Below, in pieces: positions 33,427 to 42,216 of a DNA stretch of 64,000 nt. Within the stretch, counting starts at the first letter, position 1; the number at the start of each line of letters is the position of its first letter. The position numbers and the translations under genes are program-made. Below the pieces are notes generated by a model that saw only the letters and a program-made list of their open reading frames with translations, was not told where the DNA came from and searched no databases. The stretch is taken from positions 1 to 64,000 of the forward strand of contig CANROC010000011.1 in NCBI GenBank assembly GCA_947632175.1. The letters run 5' to 3'. The DNA comes from an uncultured Oscillospiraceae bacterium (GTDB lineage Bacteria > Bacillota > Clostridia > Oscillospirales > Oscillospiraceae).

Positions 33427-36400
33427 TCAATCCTGAAAGAGGATCATGATGTAGCAGAGGTTGATGCACTTATCCTCGGTGGTGATGTCCAGTTGAAGCT
33501 CCCCGCCGGTGACGGTGACGGTAAACTGAACGGGCTGGGCGATGGGGGCGTTTTCCGCGACCGCCTTGCCGTTGGCGGCGATCGTGGGGTTCTTGGAGCA
33601 GCTCCAGGGGTCGGCGAAGTAGAGAACCACGGTGTAGGTCCCGTCCTCCAGCTCGAACTTATAGTGGAGGTTCCGGTCCACGCCGTTTTCGAACTGGTTC
33701 TTGGTGTAGCGGTTGGAGGCGGTCTTATCGATGCCGTCGGAGCCCACCTGCTCGTTGGCCCAGGTGCTGGGGGTAGACAGGCCGTGGGGAGCCTTGCTGC
33801 CGGCGGTGCCGGGGTTCGAGTCGTCCCAGATGCCCCACATTTTGCCGGTCACCGGGTCGGCGCCGTAGACCTGCTCGGTGACGGAGTTGTAGACACCCAG
33901 GGCGTCGCCCTCGGAGACGGTGCTGGGATCCCAGTCGCCGCAGTCCACGAAGTAGGCCAGGTGGTTGACAAAGGTCTTGGTGTAGACGAAGGAGCAAAGC
34001 CGCGCGGACTCGGCCCCGTCAATGCCGCTGACGGTGAGGGGGATGACGTCCGTGATCTCCTCGCCCAGGAAGGTCTTCGTCTCAGCGGCGTTGACCACCG
34101 CCTCGGGGATATCCACGGTGACCTCGTAGAGGTCGGACTGGCCGGTATAGTTGAGCGTGGCGGCGTAGAGGACGGTGTCGCCGGACTTGATTTGAAGCGT
34201 CTTGCCGTTGTCCTCCCGGGCGAGGGAGAAGACCAGCCTGTTGACCGCGCCGGCCTCCACTTTCATCCAGTAGGTGAAGCTGCCGCCCGCCGCGGCGTAC
34301 CGGGAGGTGCCGCCGGCGGCGTCGGCGGTGGAGCCCACGGAGCCCTGGTCCTCCAAGGTCTTCTCATACTGTCCGTAGCCGGGCTGGACGGTGTCCAGGG
34401 TGGTATATTCAAAGGGCGTCACGGGCTTCTGGACCTCCACGCTGGAGTCGGCGAAGGTGAAGTAGAGGCCGTAGCGCTGGGTGTGCTGGCGGTAGTGGAC
34501 GGAGTAGGTGAGGGGAGAGACCTTGGTCCCCTCCAGCACGAACGTTCCGTCGCCGGCGGGCTTCATGAAGTCATTGATGCGGGCGATGAAGTCCTCCACC
34601 GTGCCCTCGCTGACGGGAATGGTCTCGGAGGCCAGGGGGCCCAGGTCCTTGGCGGCGGGGACGGTGACGTTGACGCCGGTGGTGCCGGTGGTCATGTTCT
34701 TATCCCCCAGCTCGGCGGAGAGGACGAAGGGGCCGTATTTGAAGGCGTAGGCGTGGGGGTTGTCCGGCAGGGCGTGAGCGGTGACGGTCTTCTCCACCGC
34801 GACGGTGAGTGTGTCCCCGGCCTTGACCGGTACGGACACAAAGCCGTTTTCCGCCTGGCTGTCTACCGCCGCGCCGTTGAGCGTGACGTCGAATTTCGCC
34901 GTCCAGTCGGGGACGCGCAGCTTCAGCGTAGCCGCGCCCTCGGTGACGGTGAAGGTGATCTCGTCGGAGTGCTCCAGGTCGGCGGACTGGGTGAGCTTCA
35001 CGTTTCCGCCGTTATAGGTTGAGGACAGGTACAGCGCCACATAGACCGCGTCCCCATCGGTGTAGTAGACGCTGTCGTTGAGCTTGGACCAGCTCTCCAT
35101 GCCGCTGCCGGTGCAGCACCAGAAGTTCCCCTCCGGGGTGGAGTAGACCTTGAAGTAGCCGGTGGCCATGGGCTGGAAGTAGGTGGTCATGCCCGTTTCC
35201 GGGTTCTGGGAGGAGAGGATCGCGTTTATGTAGGCGTTCTCATAGTAATCCAGGTACTTCTTGTCCCCGGTGACGGCAAAGAGCGTCCGGGAGAGCTTCA
35301 GCATATTGTAGACGTTGCACGTCTCGCAGTTGGCGTTGGTGCGCTCGCCGTCCAGGACGTCGTCCTCGCCGAAGTGCTCCCACTCGGAGTTGCCGCCGGT
35401 GATGTAGGTGTGGTGCTCGGTGACCCGAGTCCAGAATTTCTCGGCGACCTCCAGCATCTGCGCGGCGTCCACCGTCTCGCCGTTCACGGTCTTGCCGTTC
35501 AGGACGACGTAGCGGTTGAGGGCGCCGATGATCTTGGGGATGGTGGTGTTGGCGTGGAGGTTGTTGAGGTAGTTGGGCGTCTCGGAGAGGATCTTGTCAA
35601 ACAGCGCCTGCTCGTCGAACATATGGGCGGCGACGGCGTATTTGTCCTCCCCGGTGACGGCATAGAGGTTATAAAGCGCGTCGTTCATGCCGCCGTACTC
35701 GATGGCCAGGACCCGGTTTTGCGTGGCGGCGTCCCAGCGGGAGACGCGCTCATAGGTCCAGTCGCCCAGGCCTTTGGCGACCTCCAGAGCCGTGGCTGAG
35801 CCGGTGAGAGTGTAGACGTCCAGAAGGCCGGCCAGGATCTTGTGCATGGTGTACCAGGGTACCCACGCCTGGGTGCTGATGTTGGTCAGGCCCTTTTCCA
35901 CGTTGTCAAACTGCGCCTCCGGCGTGTCGCCCACGGGCTTCGCGCCCCAGAGGAAGCCCTTTTGCGCCCCGGCGGCCTCGGCGTTGTCCTGACACTCCTT
36001 GAGGGCGGCGACGATGCCGTCCAGCTTCGTTTTCAGCGCCGCCCGGTCGGCCTCGGGCGTCCCGGCGTTGACGGACGCCTGCGCGAGGGCCGAGAGGTAG
36101 TGGCCCATGGTGTGCCCGCCGATCAGCGCCCCCTCCCAGCCGCCGCCGTAAGAGGCGGACGCCGTGGGCGTGAGGCCGGCGTTTTTATAAAAGCAGAACA
36201 GAAGCCTGTCCGCGTCCAGACTCAGGAGGTACTCTACCTCCTTCGCCATCCCGTTGACGATGTACGGGTCCGTAACCGTCACACTGGCAAGCCCGGTAAA
36301 CCCGATCCCGTCCGCGCCGGGTACGATGGGGGTGTCGGTCCCTTGTGTGGATTCCGGCCCTTCTTTCTTTCCGCAGGCGGCCAGAAGCCCCATGAGAATG

Positions 36401-36462
36401 GTCACACAAAGTAAGACCGCGATGAGGGCTGCCGTGGGGCCTTTTTGATTTTTCCTTGACAT
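33427..36462 (-). CDS. GH127-type beta-L-arabinofuranosidase lipoprotein
   Basis: 1011 residues from the ATG at 36462, after GGAGGAGCG. The lipobox LMGLLAACG anchors it outside the membrane. The catalytic (alpha/alpha)6 domain (DUF1680) carries the zinc-thiolate site of the family: NCETC supplies Glu and Cys, and WCCTGSG supplies the paired cysteines, one of them the nucleophile. About 350 residues beyond the usual length follow, as beta-rich modules including a malectin-like end (YFVDCGDWDPS to KCINLCYIMI). It would cut arabinofuranosides from plant arabinan or arabinogalactan. The divergent AraC gene probably controls it. Confidence 0.88.
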   Translation of the reverse strand: MSRKNQKGPTAALIAVLLCVTILMGLLAACGKKEGPESTQGTDTPIVPGADGIGFTGLASVTVTDPYIVNGMAKEVEYLLSLDADRLLFCFYKNAGLTPTASASYGGGWEGALIGGHTMGHYLSALAQASVNAGTPEADRAALKTKLDGIVAALKECQDNAEAAGAQKGFLWGAKPVGDTPEAQFDNVEKGLTNISTQAWVPWYTMHKILAGLLDVYTLTGSATALEVAKGLGDWTYERVSRWDAATQNRVLAIEYGGMNDALYNLYAVTGEDKYAVAAHMFDEQALFDKILSETPNYLNNLHANTTIPKIIGALNRYVVLNGKTVNGETVDAAQMLEVAEKFWTRVTEHHTYITGGNSEWEHFGEDDVLDGERTNANCETCNVYNMLKLSRTLFAVTGDKKYLDYYENAYINAILSSQNPETGMTTYFQPMATGYFKVYSTPEGNFWCCTGSGMESWSKLNDSVYYTDGDAVYVALYLSSTYNGGNVKLTQSADLEHSDEITFTVTEGAATLKLRVPDWTAKFDVTLNGAAVDSQAENGFVSVPVKAGDTLTVAVEKTVTAHALPDNPHAYAFKYGPFVLSAELGDKNMTTGTTGVNVTVPAAKDLGPLASETIPVSEGTVEDFIARINDFMKPAGDGTFVLEGTKVSPLTYSVHYRQHTQRYGLYFTFADSSVEVQKPVTPFEYTTLDTVQPGYGQYEKTLEDQGSVGSTADAAGGTSRYAAAGGSFTYWMKVEAGAVNRLVFSLAREDNGKTLQIKSGDTVLYAATLNYTGQSDLYEVTVDIPEAVVNAAETKTFLGEEITDVIPLTVSGIDGAESARLCSFVYTKTFVNHLAYFVDCGDWDPSTVSEGDALGVYNSVTEQVYGADPVTGKMWGIWDDSNPGTAGSKAPHGLSTPSTWANEQVGSDGIDKTASNRYTKNQFENGVDRNLHYKFELEDGTYTVVLYFADPWSCSKNPTIAANGKAVAENAPIAQPVQFTVTVTGGELQLDITTEDKCINLCYIMILFQD

Positions 36463-36536
36463 TTTTCGCTCCTCCTTGTCAATTTTGCCCGAACAGGGCT
36501 TGCACGGTAGGGGAAAGTATGGTAAACTTACCTCAC

Positions 36537-36565
36537 AGTATAGGCCCCGGGGGGCCAAATGTAAA
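36537..36565 (-). promoter_or_regulatory. Promoter of the GH127 gene
   Basis: On the minus strand TTTACA, a 17-base spacer and TATACT. The spacer contains the dyad GGCCCC/GGGGCC, a possible operator for the divergent AraC regulator. Confidence 0.7.
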
Positions 36566-36600
36566 GCTCATTTCACCATGAGAGGGTATCATAAGGTAAT

Positions 36601-37389
36601 ATGCTGCACTTCAATCTGTCTCATCCTGTGGAGATGCTCTGGTTCGGCGAGTTCATCGCGCCGGAGGAGGGCTTCGTCCACCTGTCCCGGGCCCTTTTTG
36701 AATACGAGCTCATGGCTGTCACCGAGGGGGAGTTGTACATCGCCGACGAGCGCTCGGAATACCGGGTGGGGGCGGGGGAGTATTTCGTTATGTCGCCCAC
36801 CCGCCACCAGCACGGCACCCGCAACTGCCGCTGCCGCTTCTACTGGCTCCACTTTAAGGCCGACACCCGCCCGCCGGTGACGTTTTCCCTGCCGGAGCAG
36901 GGGCGTTTCACGGACCCGGCGGCGCTGGAGGGGCTGGCGGCGCGGCTCATGGACGCGGAGAAGACGGAGCACCGGGGGGCGCTGTCCCACTACGTAGCCA
37001 CGGAGCTTTTGCTGGAGCTGGCCCGTCAGCAGCGCACCCAACCGCCGCCGGGGGAGGCCCGGAGCCACGGGGAGGAGCTGTGCGAGCGCATTCGTGCCTT
37101 TGTGGCGTGGCACCGGTTTTCGGAGTTTCGCGTCTCCGACATCGCCCGGGCTCTGGGCTACCATGAAAAATACCTCTCGGCGGTCTTCCACCGCACGGAG
37201 GGCGTCACCCTCAAGCGCTACCTGGTGGAGACGCGCCTTAACGAGGCCAAGCGCCTGCTCACCGACACCGACTACGGCGTGGCCGAGGTAGCCAGCTACC
37301 TCAATTTTGCCTCCGCCCACAACTTCTCCCGTTTTTTCAAGGCGGAGACGGGCCTGACGCCCACGCAGTTTCGGGAACGGGAACACTGA
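36601..37389 (+). CDS. AraC-family regulator with cupin sensor
   Basis: 262 residues. The N-terminal ~140 form a cupin-like sugar-sensing domain (ELMAVTEGELYIADERSEYRVGAGEYFVMSP). The C-terminal ~100 carry the double helix-turn-helix, with DIARALGYHEKYLSAVFHR, then VAEVASYLNFASAHNFSRFFKAETGLTPTQFRE. It is divergent from the GH127 lipoprotein, which it most likely activates in response to arabinose-type sugars. The ATG at 36601 is accepted although no strong ribosome binding site is seen. Confidence 0.92.
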   Translation: MLHFNLSHPVEMLWFGEFIAPEEGFVHLSRALFEYELMAVTEGELYIADERSEYRVGAGEYFVMSPTRHQHGTRNCRCRFYWLHFKADTRPPVTFSLPEQGRFTDPAALEGLAARLMDAEKTEHRGALSHYVATELLLELARQQRTQPPPGEARSHGEELCERIRAFVAWHRFSEFRVSDIARALGYHEKYLSAVFHRTEGVTLKRYLVETRLNEAKRLLTDTDYGVAEVASYLNFASAHNFSRFFKAETGLTPTQFREREH

Positions 37390-37405
37390 TGAAAGATAAA
37401 AATGA

Positions 37406-37432
37406 TGCCCCTCCGTTGAGGGGCAATTTTTT
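37406..37432 (+). terminator. Terminator after the AraC gene
   Basis: TGCCCCTC and GAGGGGCA form the stem, followed by ATTTTTT. Confidence 0.85.
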
Positions 37433-37443
37433 GTATTTCCCTC

Positions 37444-37505
37444 TTGACAACCTCCCTAACGTGTGCTATAACTGTACTATAACACCCAGTACACACAATA
37501 CAGTC
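37444..37505 (+). promoter_or_regulatory. Promoter and operator of the first GntR/ABC operon
   Basis: TTGACA, 17 bases, TATAAC (37467-37472). The next 30 bases hold CTGTAC/GTACAC-type dyads ending in ATACAG, the expected operator for the YtrA-type regulator encoded at once downstream. Confidence 0.8.
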
Positions 37506-37519
37506 AGGGAGGTGAGGGC

Positions 37520-37888
37520 TTGATCGAGGTGGATTTCAGGGACGCGCGGCCCATTTATGAGCAGGTGCGGGACGGGCTGAGGCGGCTCATCATCACCGGC
37601 GTCATCGAGGCCGGGGAGAAGCTGCCGTCGGTGCGGGCGCTGTCGGCGTCGCTGGCCATCAACCCCAACACCATCCAGAAGGCCATGGACGCCCTGGAGC
37701 AGGAGGGGTACGCCTACTCGGTCCCCGGACGGGGGAGCTTCGCGGCTTTGCCCACGGACGTGGGGGAGGGGCGGCGGCGGGAGCTTTTGAAGAGGCTCTC
37801 GGCGGCGGCGCAGGAGCTTCGGTTTCTGGGCGTCCCGGAGGAGGAGCTCATAGAGGCCGTGAGGAAAAGAGAGGAGGACGACCGATGA
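37520..37888 (+). CDS. GntR-family (YtrA-type) regulator 1
   Basis: 122 residues from a TTG after GGGAGGTGAGGGC. The winged helix is complete (PIYEQVRDGLRRLIITGVIEAGEKLPSVRALSASLAINPNTIQKAMDALEQEGYAYSVPGRGSF region) and the short C-terminus is the YtrA dimerisation helix pair, with no ligand domain. Such regulators repress their own ABC operon and release under envelope stress, for example cell-wall antibiotics. Its end overlaps the ATPase gene by 4 bases. Confidence 0.93.
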   Translation: MIEVDFRDARPIYEQVRDGLRRLIITGVIEAGEKLPSVRALSASLAINPNTIQKAMDALEQEGYAYSVPGRGSFAALPTDVGEGRRRELLKRLSAAAQELRFLGVPEEELIEAVRKREEDDR

Positions 37889-38787
37889 TCGAGGTCAGGG
37901 ACTTAGTCAAAAGCTTTGAGGGCTTCCACGCCCTGGATGGCGTCAGTATGACGGTGCCCAAGGGGGCCATCTACGGCCTGGTGGGGCCCAACGGGGCGGG
38001 GAAGAGCACGCTGTTGCGGCACCTGTGCGGGGCGTACAGGCCGGACGCCGGTCAGATCACCGTGGAGGACGCCCCCGTCTATGAAAACCCGGCGGTGAAG
38101 CGCCGGGTGGCGGTGATCCCGGACGAGGTCTACTGGTTCGGCTCCGCCTCGACCCGGGACATGATGCGCTTTTACCGGGGCGTCTACCCCGCCTTTGACG
38201 AAGAGCGCTACGCCAAGCTCCGGGACGCTTTCCCGGAGGTGGACGAGAAGCGCCCCATCCGGCGGCTGAGCAAGGGGATGCAGAAGCAGTCCGCCTTCTG
38301 GCTGGCGCTGAGCTGCCGGCCCGACTACCTTCTGCTGGACGAGCCGGTGGACGGCTTGGACCCGGTGATGCGCCGGCAGGTCTGGAGCCTCCTTATGGGG
38401 GATGTGGCGGAACGTGGGACCACGGTGCTGGTGTCCTCCCACAACCTCCGGGAGCTGGAGGACGTCTGCGACCACGTGGGCATCATGTCCCACGGCAAGG
38501 TGGTGCTGGAGCGCTCCCTCACCGAGCTCCAGGGCGGCATCGTGAAGCTCCAGATCGCCTTCAAGACGGCGGGCGCGCCCAGCTTCCCGGAGGGGGTGGA
38601 GCCCCTGCATGTCTCCAACCTCGGGCGGGTTTACACCTGCATCCTCCGGGGGAACGTCCAGGAGCTGGAGGCGAAATTCGCCGCGCTGGACCCCATTTTC
38701 ATGGAGGCGCTGCCGCTGTCCTTAGAGGAGATATTTATTTACGAGATGGGAGGTGAGGACTATGCGGTCCGGGATATCGTTCTTTGA
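37885..38787 (+). CDS. ABC transporter ATP-binding protein 1
   Basis: 300 residues with Walker A GPNGAGKST, signature RRLSKGMQKQ (a degenerate LSGGQ typical of this class), Walker B YLLLDEPVDGLD and the switch histidine SSHNLRE. It fits the YtrB/BcrA type of exporters coupled to YtrA regulators. ATGA overlap with the regulator and a 26-base overlap with the permease gene show tight coupling. Confidence 0.94.
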   Translation: MIEVRDLVKSFEGFHALDGVSMTVPKGAIYGLVGPNGAGKSTLLRHLCGAYRPDAGQITVEDAPVYENPAVKRRVAVIPDEVYWFGSASTRDMMRFYRGVYPAFDEERYAKLRDAFPEVDEKRPIRRLSKGMQKQSAFWLALSCRPDYLLLDEPVDGLDPVMRRQVWSLLMGDVAERGTTVLVSSHNLRELEDVCDHVGIMSHGKVVLERSLTELQGGIVKLQIAFKTAGAPSFPEGVEPLHVSNLGRVYTCILRGNVQELEAKFAALDPIFMEALPLSLEEIFIYEMGGEDYAVRDIVL

Positions 38788-40606
38788 CAAGACGCTCTTC
38801 AAAAAGACGGTGGCGCGCTGGTGGCCCATTTGGGCGTCATACCTCGTACTGTGGATCTTCATCCTGCCGGTGCATCTGGCGATGACGGGCGAAGGCTACC
38901 GGAGCGAGATCTCCGGGACTTTCGTGCCGCAGATGGTGATCACCATGATCTTTGCGCTGTTCGCCGCCATGGCGGTGCTGAGCCACCTCTATTGGCCCCG
39001 GTCGGCCAACTTTTTCGGCTCCCTGCCCGTCCGGCGGGAGGCACAGTTTGTGACGCTGTACCTGGCGGGGCTCTCCTTCCTCCTGGCGCCGGACGTCATC
39101 GTGGCGTGCCTCACGGCGCTGGCGGTGAGCGGCAGTAAGGTCCTCGCCGTCGGTCAGGCCTTCGCGTGGCTGCTCACGGCCGCGGTGGACGGGTTCTTCT
39201 TCTATTCCTTCGCCATTGTGGTGGGGCTTTTGGTGGGGCATATCCTGGCCCTCCCGGCCCTCTACACCGCCTTCAACTTCCTGGCCGCGCTGGTGGAGCT
39301 GCTCCTGGAGATGGTCGCCGGGGTCTTCTACCCCAGTTTCGTCGGCTTCCCCCAGGCGGCGGACAAAGCCGTCCTGTGGCTGACGCCCTCGTTCCAGCTG
39401 ATCAAGGTCCAGCTGATGACCGTCTCATACGAGGTCTATCCGGGTACCGGCTCATACATTGAGGAGTTTGTGAATGACGGCTCATGGCGTTTCTACGGCG
39501 GGCACATCCTGGCCATATACGCCGGTGTGGCGGCGGTGCTGACGGTGCTGGCCTTCTTCCTCTACCGTCATCGCCGCATGGAGAGCGCCGGGGACGCGGT
39601 GGCTGTCCGGGCGGTGAGGCCGGTCTTTAAGTACGGCGGGGCGCTGTGCGCGGGGCTGGGCCTGGGGGTCATCACCTCCCTCATTTTGGGGGAGAAGTCC
39701 ATGCCCTATACCGTGACGGCCTGGACGGTGCTCAGCGTCTTCGTGGCGCAGATGATCCTGGACAAGACTTTCCGGGTCTTCAAAAAGTGGAAAGGCGCGG
39801 CGGTGCTGGGCGCGCTGGTCGCCGCAGCCTTTGTGGTGATGGCCTGCGACCTCACGGGCTTTGAAAGCCGCGTGCCGGACCCGGCGGATGTGGAAAGCGT
39901 GAAGGTCAGCTACATGCGTACGAGCTCCGCGCTGGGCGACTGGGCGGACTACGCCGACTTCACCGTCACGGACCCGGAGGAGATTCGGGAGCTTACGGAT
40001 TTGCACGAGGCCGCCGTTCGGGAAGGGGAGGGGCACGGCGCGGGGTATGTGTCCATGTCGATCACATACCGTTTGAAGCACGCCACCATGCGCCGGTCTG
40101 TGTCGGTGCGCTTCGATCCCAACGAAGCCCACACCCCCGGTACCGTCGCCGCGGCGGCGGAGGCCGTCTTCGCCGACCGGGACCTGTGGCGGCGGATCTA
40201 CGGCCTCGACGAGCTGGAGGATGCCCTGGCCGCCGGCGGGCGGATCTACGAGGCGGACTACGGATACAGTGTCTACTCCTGGGATGAGATCGACCCGGAC
40301 GACCCGGAACAGCAGTACAAATACCTCCGCGACGGCGGGATGCTGACCATCCTGAACGCCGAGGACATCAGTGCCCTCACAGACGCGCTCCTCGCCGACT
40401 TTGAAGACGGCCTCATCGGCCGCCGCCGCGCCGACCGTCCCATGGTAAACGACGGCAAGACCCAGCGTTCCGTCACCCTGGCCTGGACTTTCGGCGACGA
40501 CTCCGACTCCATTAGATTCGCACTTACCCCCGAAGCAAAACGCACCTACGACCTCATCCAGGCGCTCATCCCAAGGCTCCTCGAGGAGCAGGGATTGGAA
40601 AAATAA
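38762..40606 (+). CDS. ABC transporter permease with extracytoplasmic domain
   Basis: 614 residues from ATG 38762, after GGAGGTGAGG. Membrane segments cover about the first 300 residues and again 300-370 (11 or so in all). The C-terminal 240 residues after MACDLTGFESRVPD are soluble and acidic and should lie outside. It is the membrane partner of the ATPase upstream and the last gene of the operon. The substrate may be a peptide antibiotic or lipid; the sequence does not say. Confidence 0.85.
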   Translation: MRSGISFFDKTLFKKTVARWWPIWASYLVLWIFILPVHLAMTGEGYRSEISGTFVPQMVITMIFALFAAMAVLSHLYWPRSANFFGSLPVRREAQFVTLYLAGLSFLLAPDVIVACLTALAVSGSKVLAVGQAFAWLLTAAVDGFFFYSFAIVVGLLVGHILALPALYTAFNFLAALVELLLEMVAGVFYPSFVGFPQAADKAVLWLTPSFQLIKVQLMTVSYEVYPGTGSYIEEFVNDGSWRFYGGHILAIYAGVAAVLTVLAFFLYRHRRMESAGDAVAVRAVRPVFKYGGALCAGLGLGVITSLILGEKSMPYTVTAWTVLSVFVAQMILDKTFRVFKKWKGAAVLGALVAAAFVVMACDLTGFESRVPDPADVESVKVSYMRTSSALGDWADYADFTVTDPEEIRELTDLHEAAVREGEGHGAGYVSMSITYRLKHATMRRSVSVRFDPNEAHTPGTVAAAAEAVFADRDLWRRIYGLDELEDALAAGGRIYEADYGYSVYSWDEIDPDDPEQQYKYLRDGGMLTILNAEDISALTDALLADFEDGLIGRRRADRPMVNDGKTQRSVTLAWTFGDDSDSIRFALTPEAKRTYDLIQALIPRLLEEQGLEK

Positions 40607-40614
40607 AGCTCCCC

Positions 40615-40638
40615 CGGGCGGCCAAAAAAGGCCGCCCG
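40615..40638 (+). terminator. Hairpin after the ABC permease
   Basis: CGGGCGGCC-AAAAAA-GGCCGCCCG, a perfect 9-bp stem 8 bases after the stop; no T run follows. Confidence 0.5.
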
Positions 40639-40642
40639 AGCC

Positions 40643-40731
40643 TGTCGGAAAAGGCCTGCGGCCTTTTCCGACAAAGGGGAACGTGCGAAAAAGATTTCGG
40701 AAATGTCTGCGGACATTTCCGAAATCTTTTT
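40643..40731 (+). repeat. Variable-stem hairpin repeat, copy 1
   Basis: Hairpin 40643-40673 (13-bp stem, CTGCG loop), the constant spacer AAGGGGAACGTGCGAAA (40674-40690), and hairpin 40688-40731 (perfect 20-bp stem, TGCG loop), followed by CTGCCGT. The same layout with other stem sequences lies at 50773-50857. Confidence 0.75.
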
Positions 40732-40946
40732 CTGCCGTTTTGCTCCGCGCACGGCCTCGTCGTCGCCGATGCCGCTTTGCCTCGGGCTCCCGTTGGTCGC
40801 CCTCGGGCGCTGGCATCGCTCCTCCTCTCCCCAGCGGGCTTCGCCCGCCGGGGACCCCGGGCCGCACACTCCGCAAAACAAAAGGTATTTTTTCCGACGT
40901 ACATGCCGCCGGAAAAAATGCTCGATTTGAGTTTTTGGACAGACTG

Positions 40947-40975
40947 GGGCGGCCAAAAGGCCGCCCGATTTTTTT
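40947..40975 (+). terminator. Hairpin with T run
   Basis: GGGCGGCC-AAAA-GGCCGCCC followed by GATTTTTTT; near-copy of the hairpin at 40615. Confidence 0.65.
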
Positions 40976-41019
40976 GCGCGGCGCTTTTAGTTTTTTCAAA
41001 AAAATTTTCCCCACACCCC

Positions 41020-41082
41020 TTGACAACCAACTGTATTACGTTTATAATACGGTCAAGAACTGTATTACACACATAATACGGT
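41020..41082 (+). promoter_or_regulatory. Promoter with tandem operators of the second GntR/ABC operon
   Basis: TTGACA, 17 bases, TATAAT (41043-41048). Two operator copies follow each other: CTGTATTAC-n6-TAATACGG at 41031 and again at 41061, each a GTATTA/TAATAC dyad. The first overlaps the -10 box, so bound regulator would block polymerase. Confidence 0.85.
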
Positions 41083-41098
41083 GAAAGGAGGGGAGCGC

Positions 41099-41506
41099 GT
41101 GGGACTGTTTGGGGATTTCCCGGCGAGGGGCGAGGGGCCGGTGTATCTGCGGCTGGTGCGGTATGTGCGGGGGAAGATCGCCGCGGGGTCCGTGGCGGAC
41201 GGGGAGGAGCTGCCCTCCCGGCGGGTGGTGTCGGCCACGCTGGGGGTGAACCCCAACACGGTGCAGAAGGCCTACCGCCTCCTGGAGGAGGAGGGGCTGG
41301 TGGTCTCCCGGGCCGGGGCCAGGAGCTTCGCCCGTGTGACGCCGGAGACGGTGGCGGCGGCGCGGCTCCGTCTCCAGGAGGAGGAGATCGGCCGGGCTGT
41401 CGCCAGCCTTCGCCGGTCCGGCATGGACAAAACGGAGGCCATGGCGCTGCTGTCACGCCTCTGGGACGAGGATCAGGAAAACGAGGAAAGGGGAGAGGGA
41501 ACATGA
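41099..41506 (+). CDS. GntR-family (YtrA-type) regulator 2
   Basis: 135 residues from GTG 41099, five bases after AAAGGAGGGG; a GTG at 41081 would lie before that site and is not preferred. The winged helix includes GEELPSRRVVSATLGVNPNTVQKAYRLLEEEGLVVSRAGARSF, matching regulator 1 in design. It probably binds the two GTATTA dyads just upstream and autoregulates the operon. Its stop overlaps the next start by 4 bases. Confidence 0.92.
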   Translation: MGLFGDFPARGEGPVYLRLVRYVRGKIAAGSVADGEELPSRRVVSATLGVNPNTVQKAYRLLEEEGLVVSRAGARSFARVTPETVAAARLRLQEEEIGRAVASLRRSGMDKTEAMALLSRLWDEDQENEERGEGT

Positions 41507-42216
41507 AAAAAGCGCTTTCCATTCCGGCGCTGTGGGTCCGGATGACCTTTTGGGGCGGCGCGGGGATCATTCTGGCGGCTTTCGGGCTGGAGCTGGGGCT
41601 CATCGCCCGGGGCCTTGACGGTGTGCGGGCCGGGTCGGTCCTGTCCTTTTCGGAGCTTCTGGACGGGGCGGGGCTGGAGACGGTCTGCCGCGTGGCGTTC
41701 CCGCTTCTGGCCGTCTTTCTTCTCCTGTGGGCGCGGGCCAAACGGGAGACGCTGGGGCGGCTGCGCGTCACCGAGACCGCCGTCGCCCTCTGGTACGCCG
41801 CCGTGGCGCTGGGATGGTTCATCCTGCTCCACGCCGCCGAGCTTGCCGCCGTGCTCGTAGGATACGAGCTCTTCCTTCGGGCCGTGGACCCCGCCGTCGT
41901 CAGCGGTCAGACGCTGATGCTGGCCTCGTATCTGAACCTCGCCTTCCACGGCCTTATGCCGCTGTCGGACTGGCTGGCCGGCGTCTCGCTGGCGGTCCTC
42001 ACGGTGTCCCTGGCCCTGACGCTGGCCTCCGACACCGCCATGATGCGCCGGGGACGGCTGTTTCCTTTCGGCTCGGCGGTGCTGACGGCGCTGTGGGAGC
42101 TGGATTTCGGGCGCTTCGGGGCGGGAACGTCGGTCTTCTGCCTTATCGCGGCGCTTGTTGTGGGCGGGCTGGAGCTTTGGAGCCTCCTGAACGCCGGAAA
42201 GGGGGAGAGCCAATGA
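41503..42216 (+). CDS. Polytopic membrane protein of the GntR2 operon
   Basis: 237 residues with six or so hydrophobic segments, starting inside the membrane soon after MKKALSIPALWVRMTFWGG. No ATP-binding motif. It overlaps the regulator (ATGA) and the next gene (ATGA). By position it corresponds to a YtrC/YtrD-like permease subunit of the ABC unit at 43173. No family recognised from the sequence alone. Confidence 0.7.
   Translation: MKKALSIPALWVRMTFWGGAGIILAAFGLELGLIARGLDGVRAGSVLSFSELLDGAGLETVCRVAFPLLAVFLLLWARAKRETLGRLRVTETAVALWYAAVALGWFILLHAAELAAVLVGYELFLRAVDPAVVSGQTLMLASYLNLAFHGLMPLSDWLAGVSLAVLTVSLALTLASDTAMMRRGRLFPFGSAVLTALWELDFGRFGAGTSVFCLIAALVVGGLELWSLLNAGKGESQ

Larger units (their letters stand above)
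40607..41019. other. Palindrome-rich intergenic region
   Basis: About 410 bases with no credible gene. It begins with hairpin 40615-40638 (GGGCGGCC with GGCCGCCC, probably the operon terminator), continues with 40643-40673 and the 20-bp stem 40688-40731, then a GC-rich stretch without clear structure, and closes with a second GGGCGGCC/GGCCGCCC hairpin at 40947. Confidence 0.8.

Noticed and set aside
33415..35022. Long plus-strand frame of 535 codons opposite the GH127 gene
   Set aside because: It is a GC-driven shadow of a clear glycoside hydrolase: low complexity, rich in Gly/Val/Asp, no motif and no ribosome binding site.
40683..41084. Plus-strand frame of 133 codons inside the hairpin region
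   Set aside because: Made of hairpin and GC-rich repeat sequence, overlaps the promoter of the GntR2 operon, and has no family resemblance.
40566..41822. Minus-strand frame of 418 codons across the palindromic region and the GntR2 operon
   Set aside because: Arg/Pro/Ser-rich composition, crosses strong hairpins and lies opposite well-supported genes.
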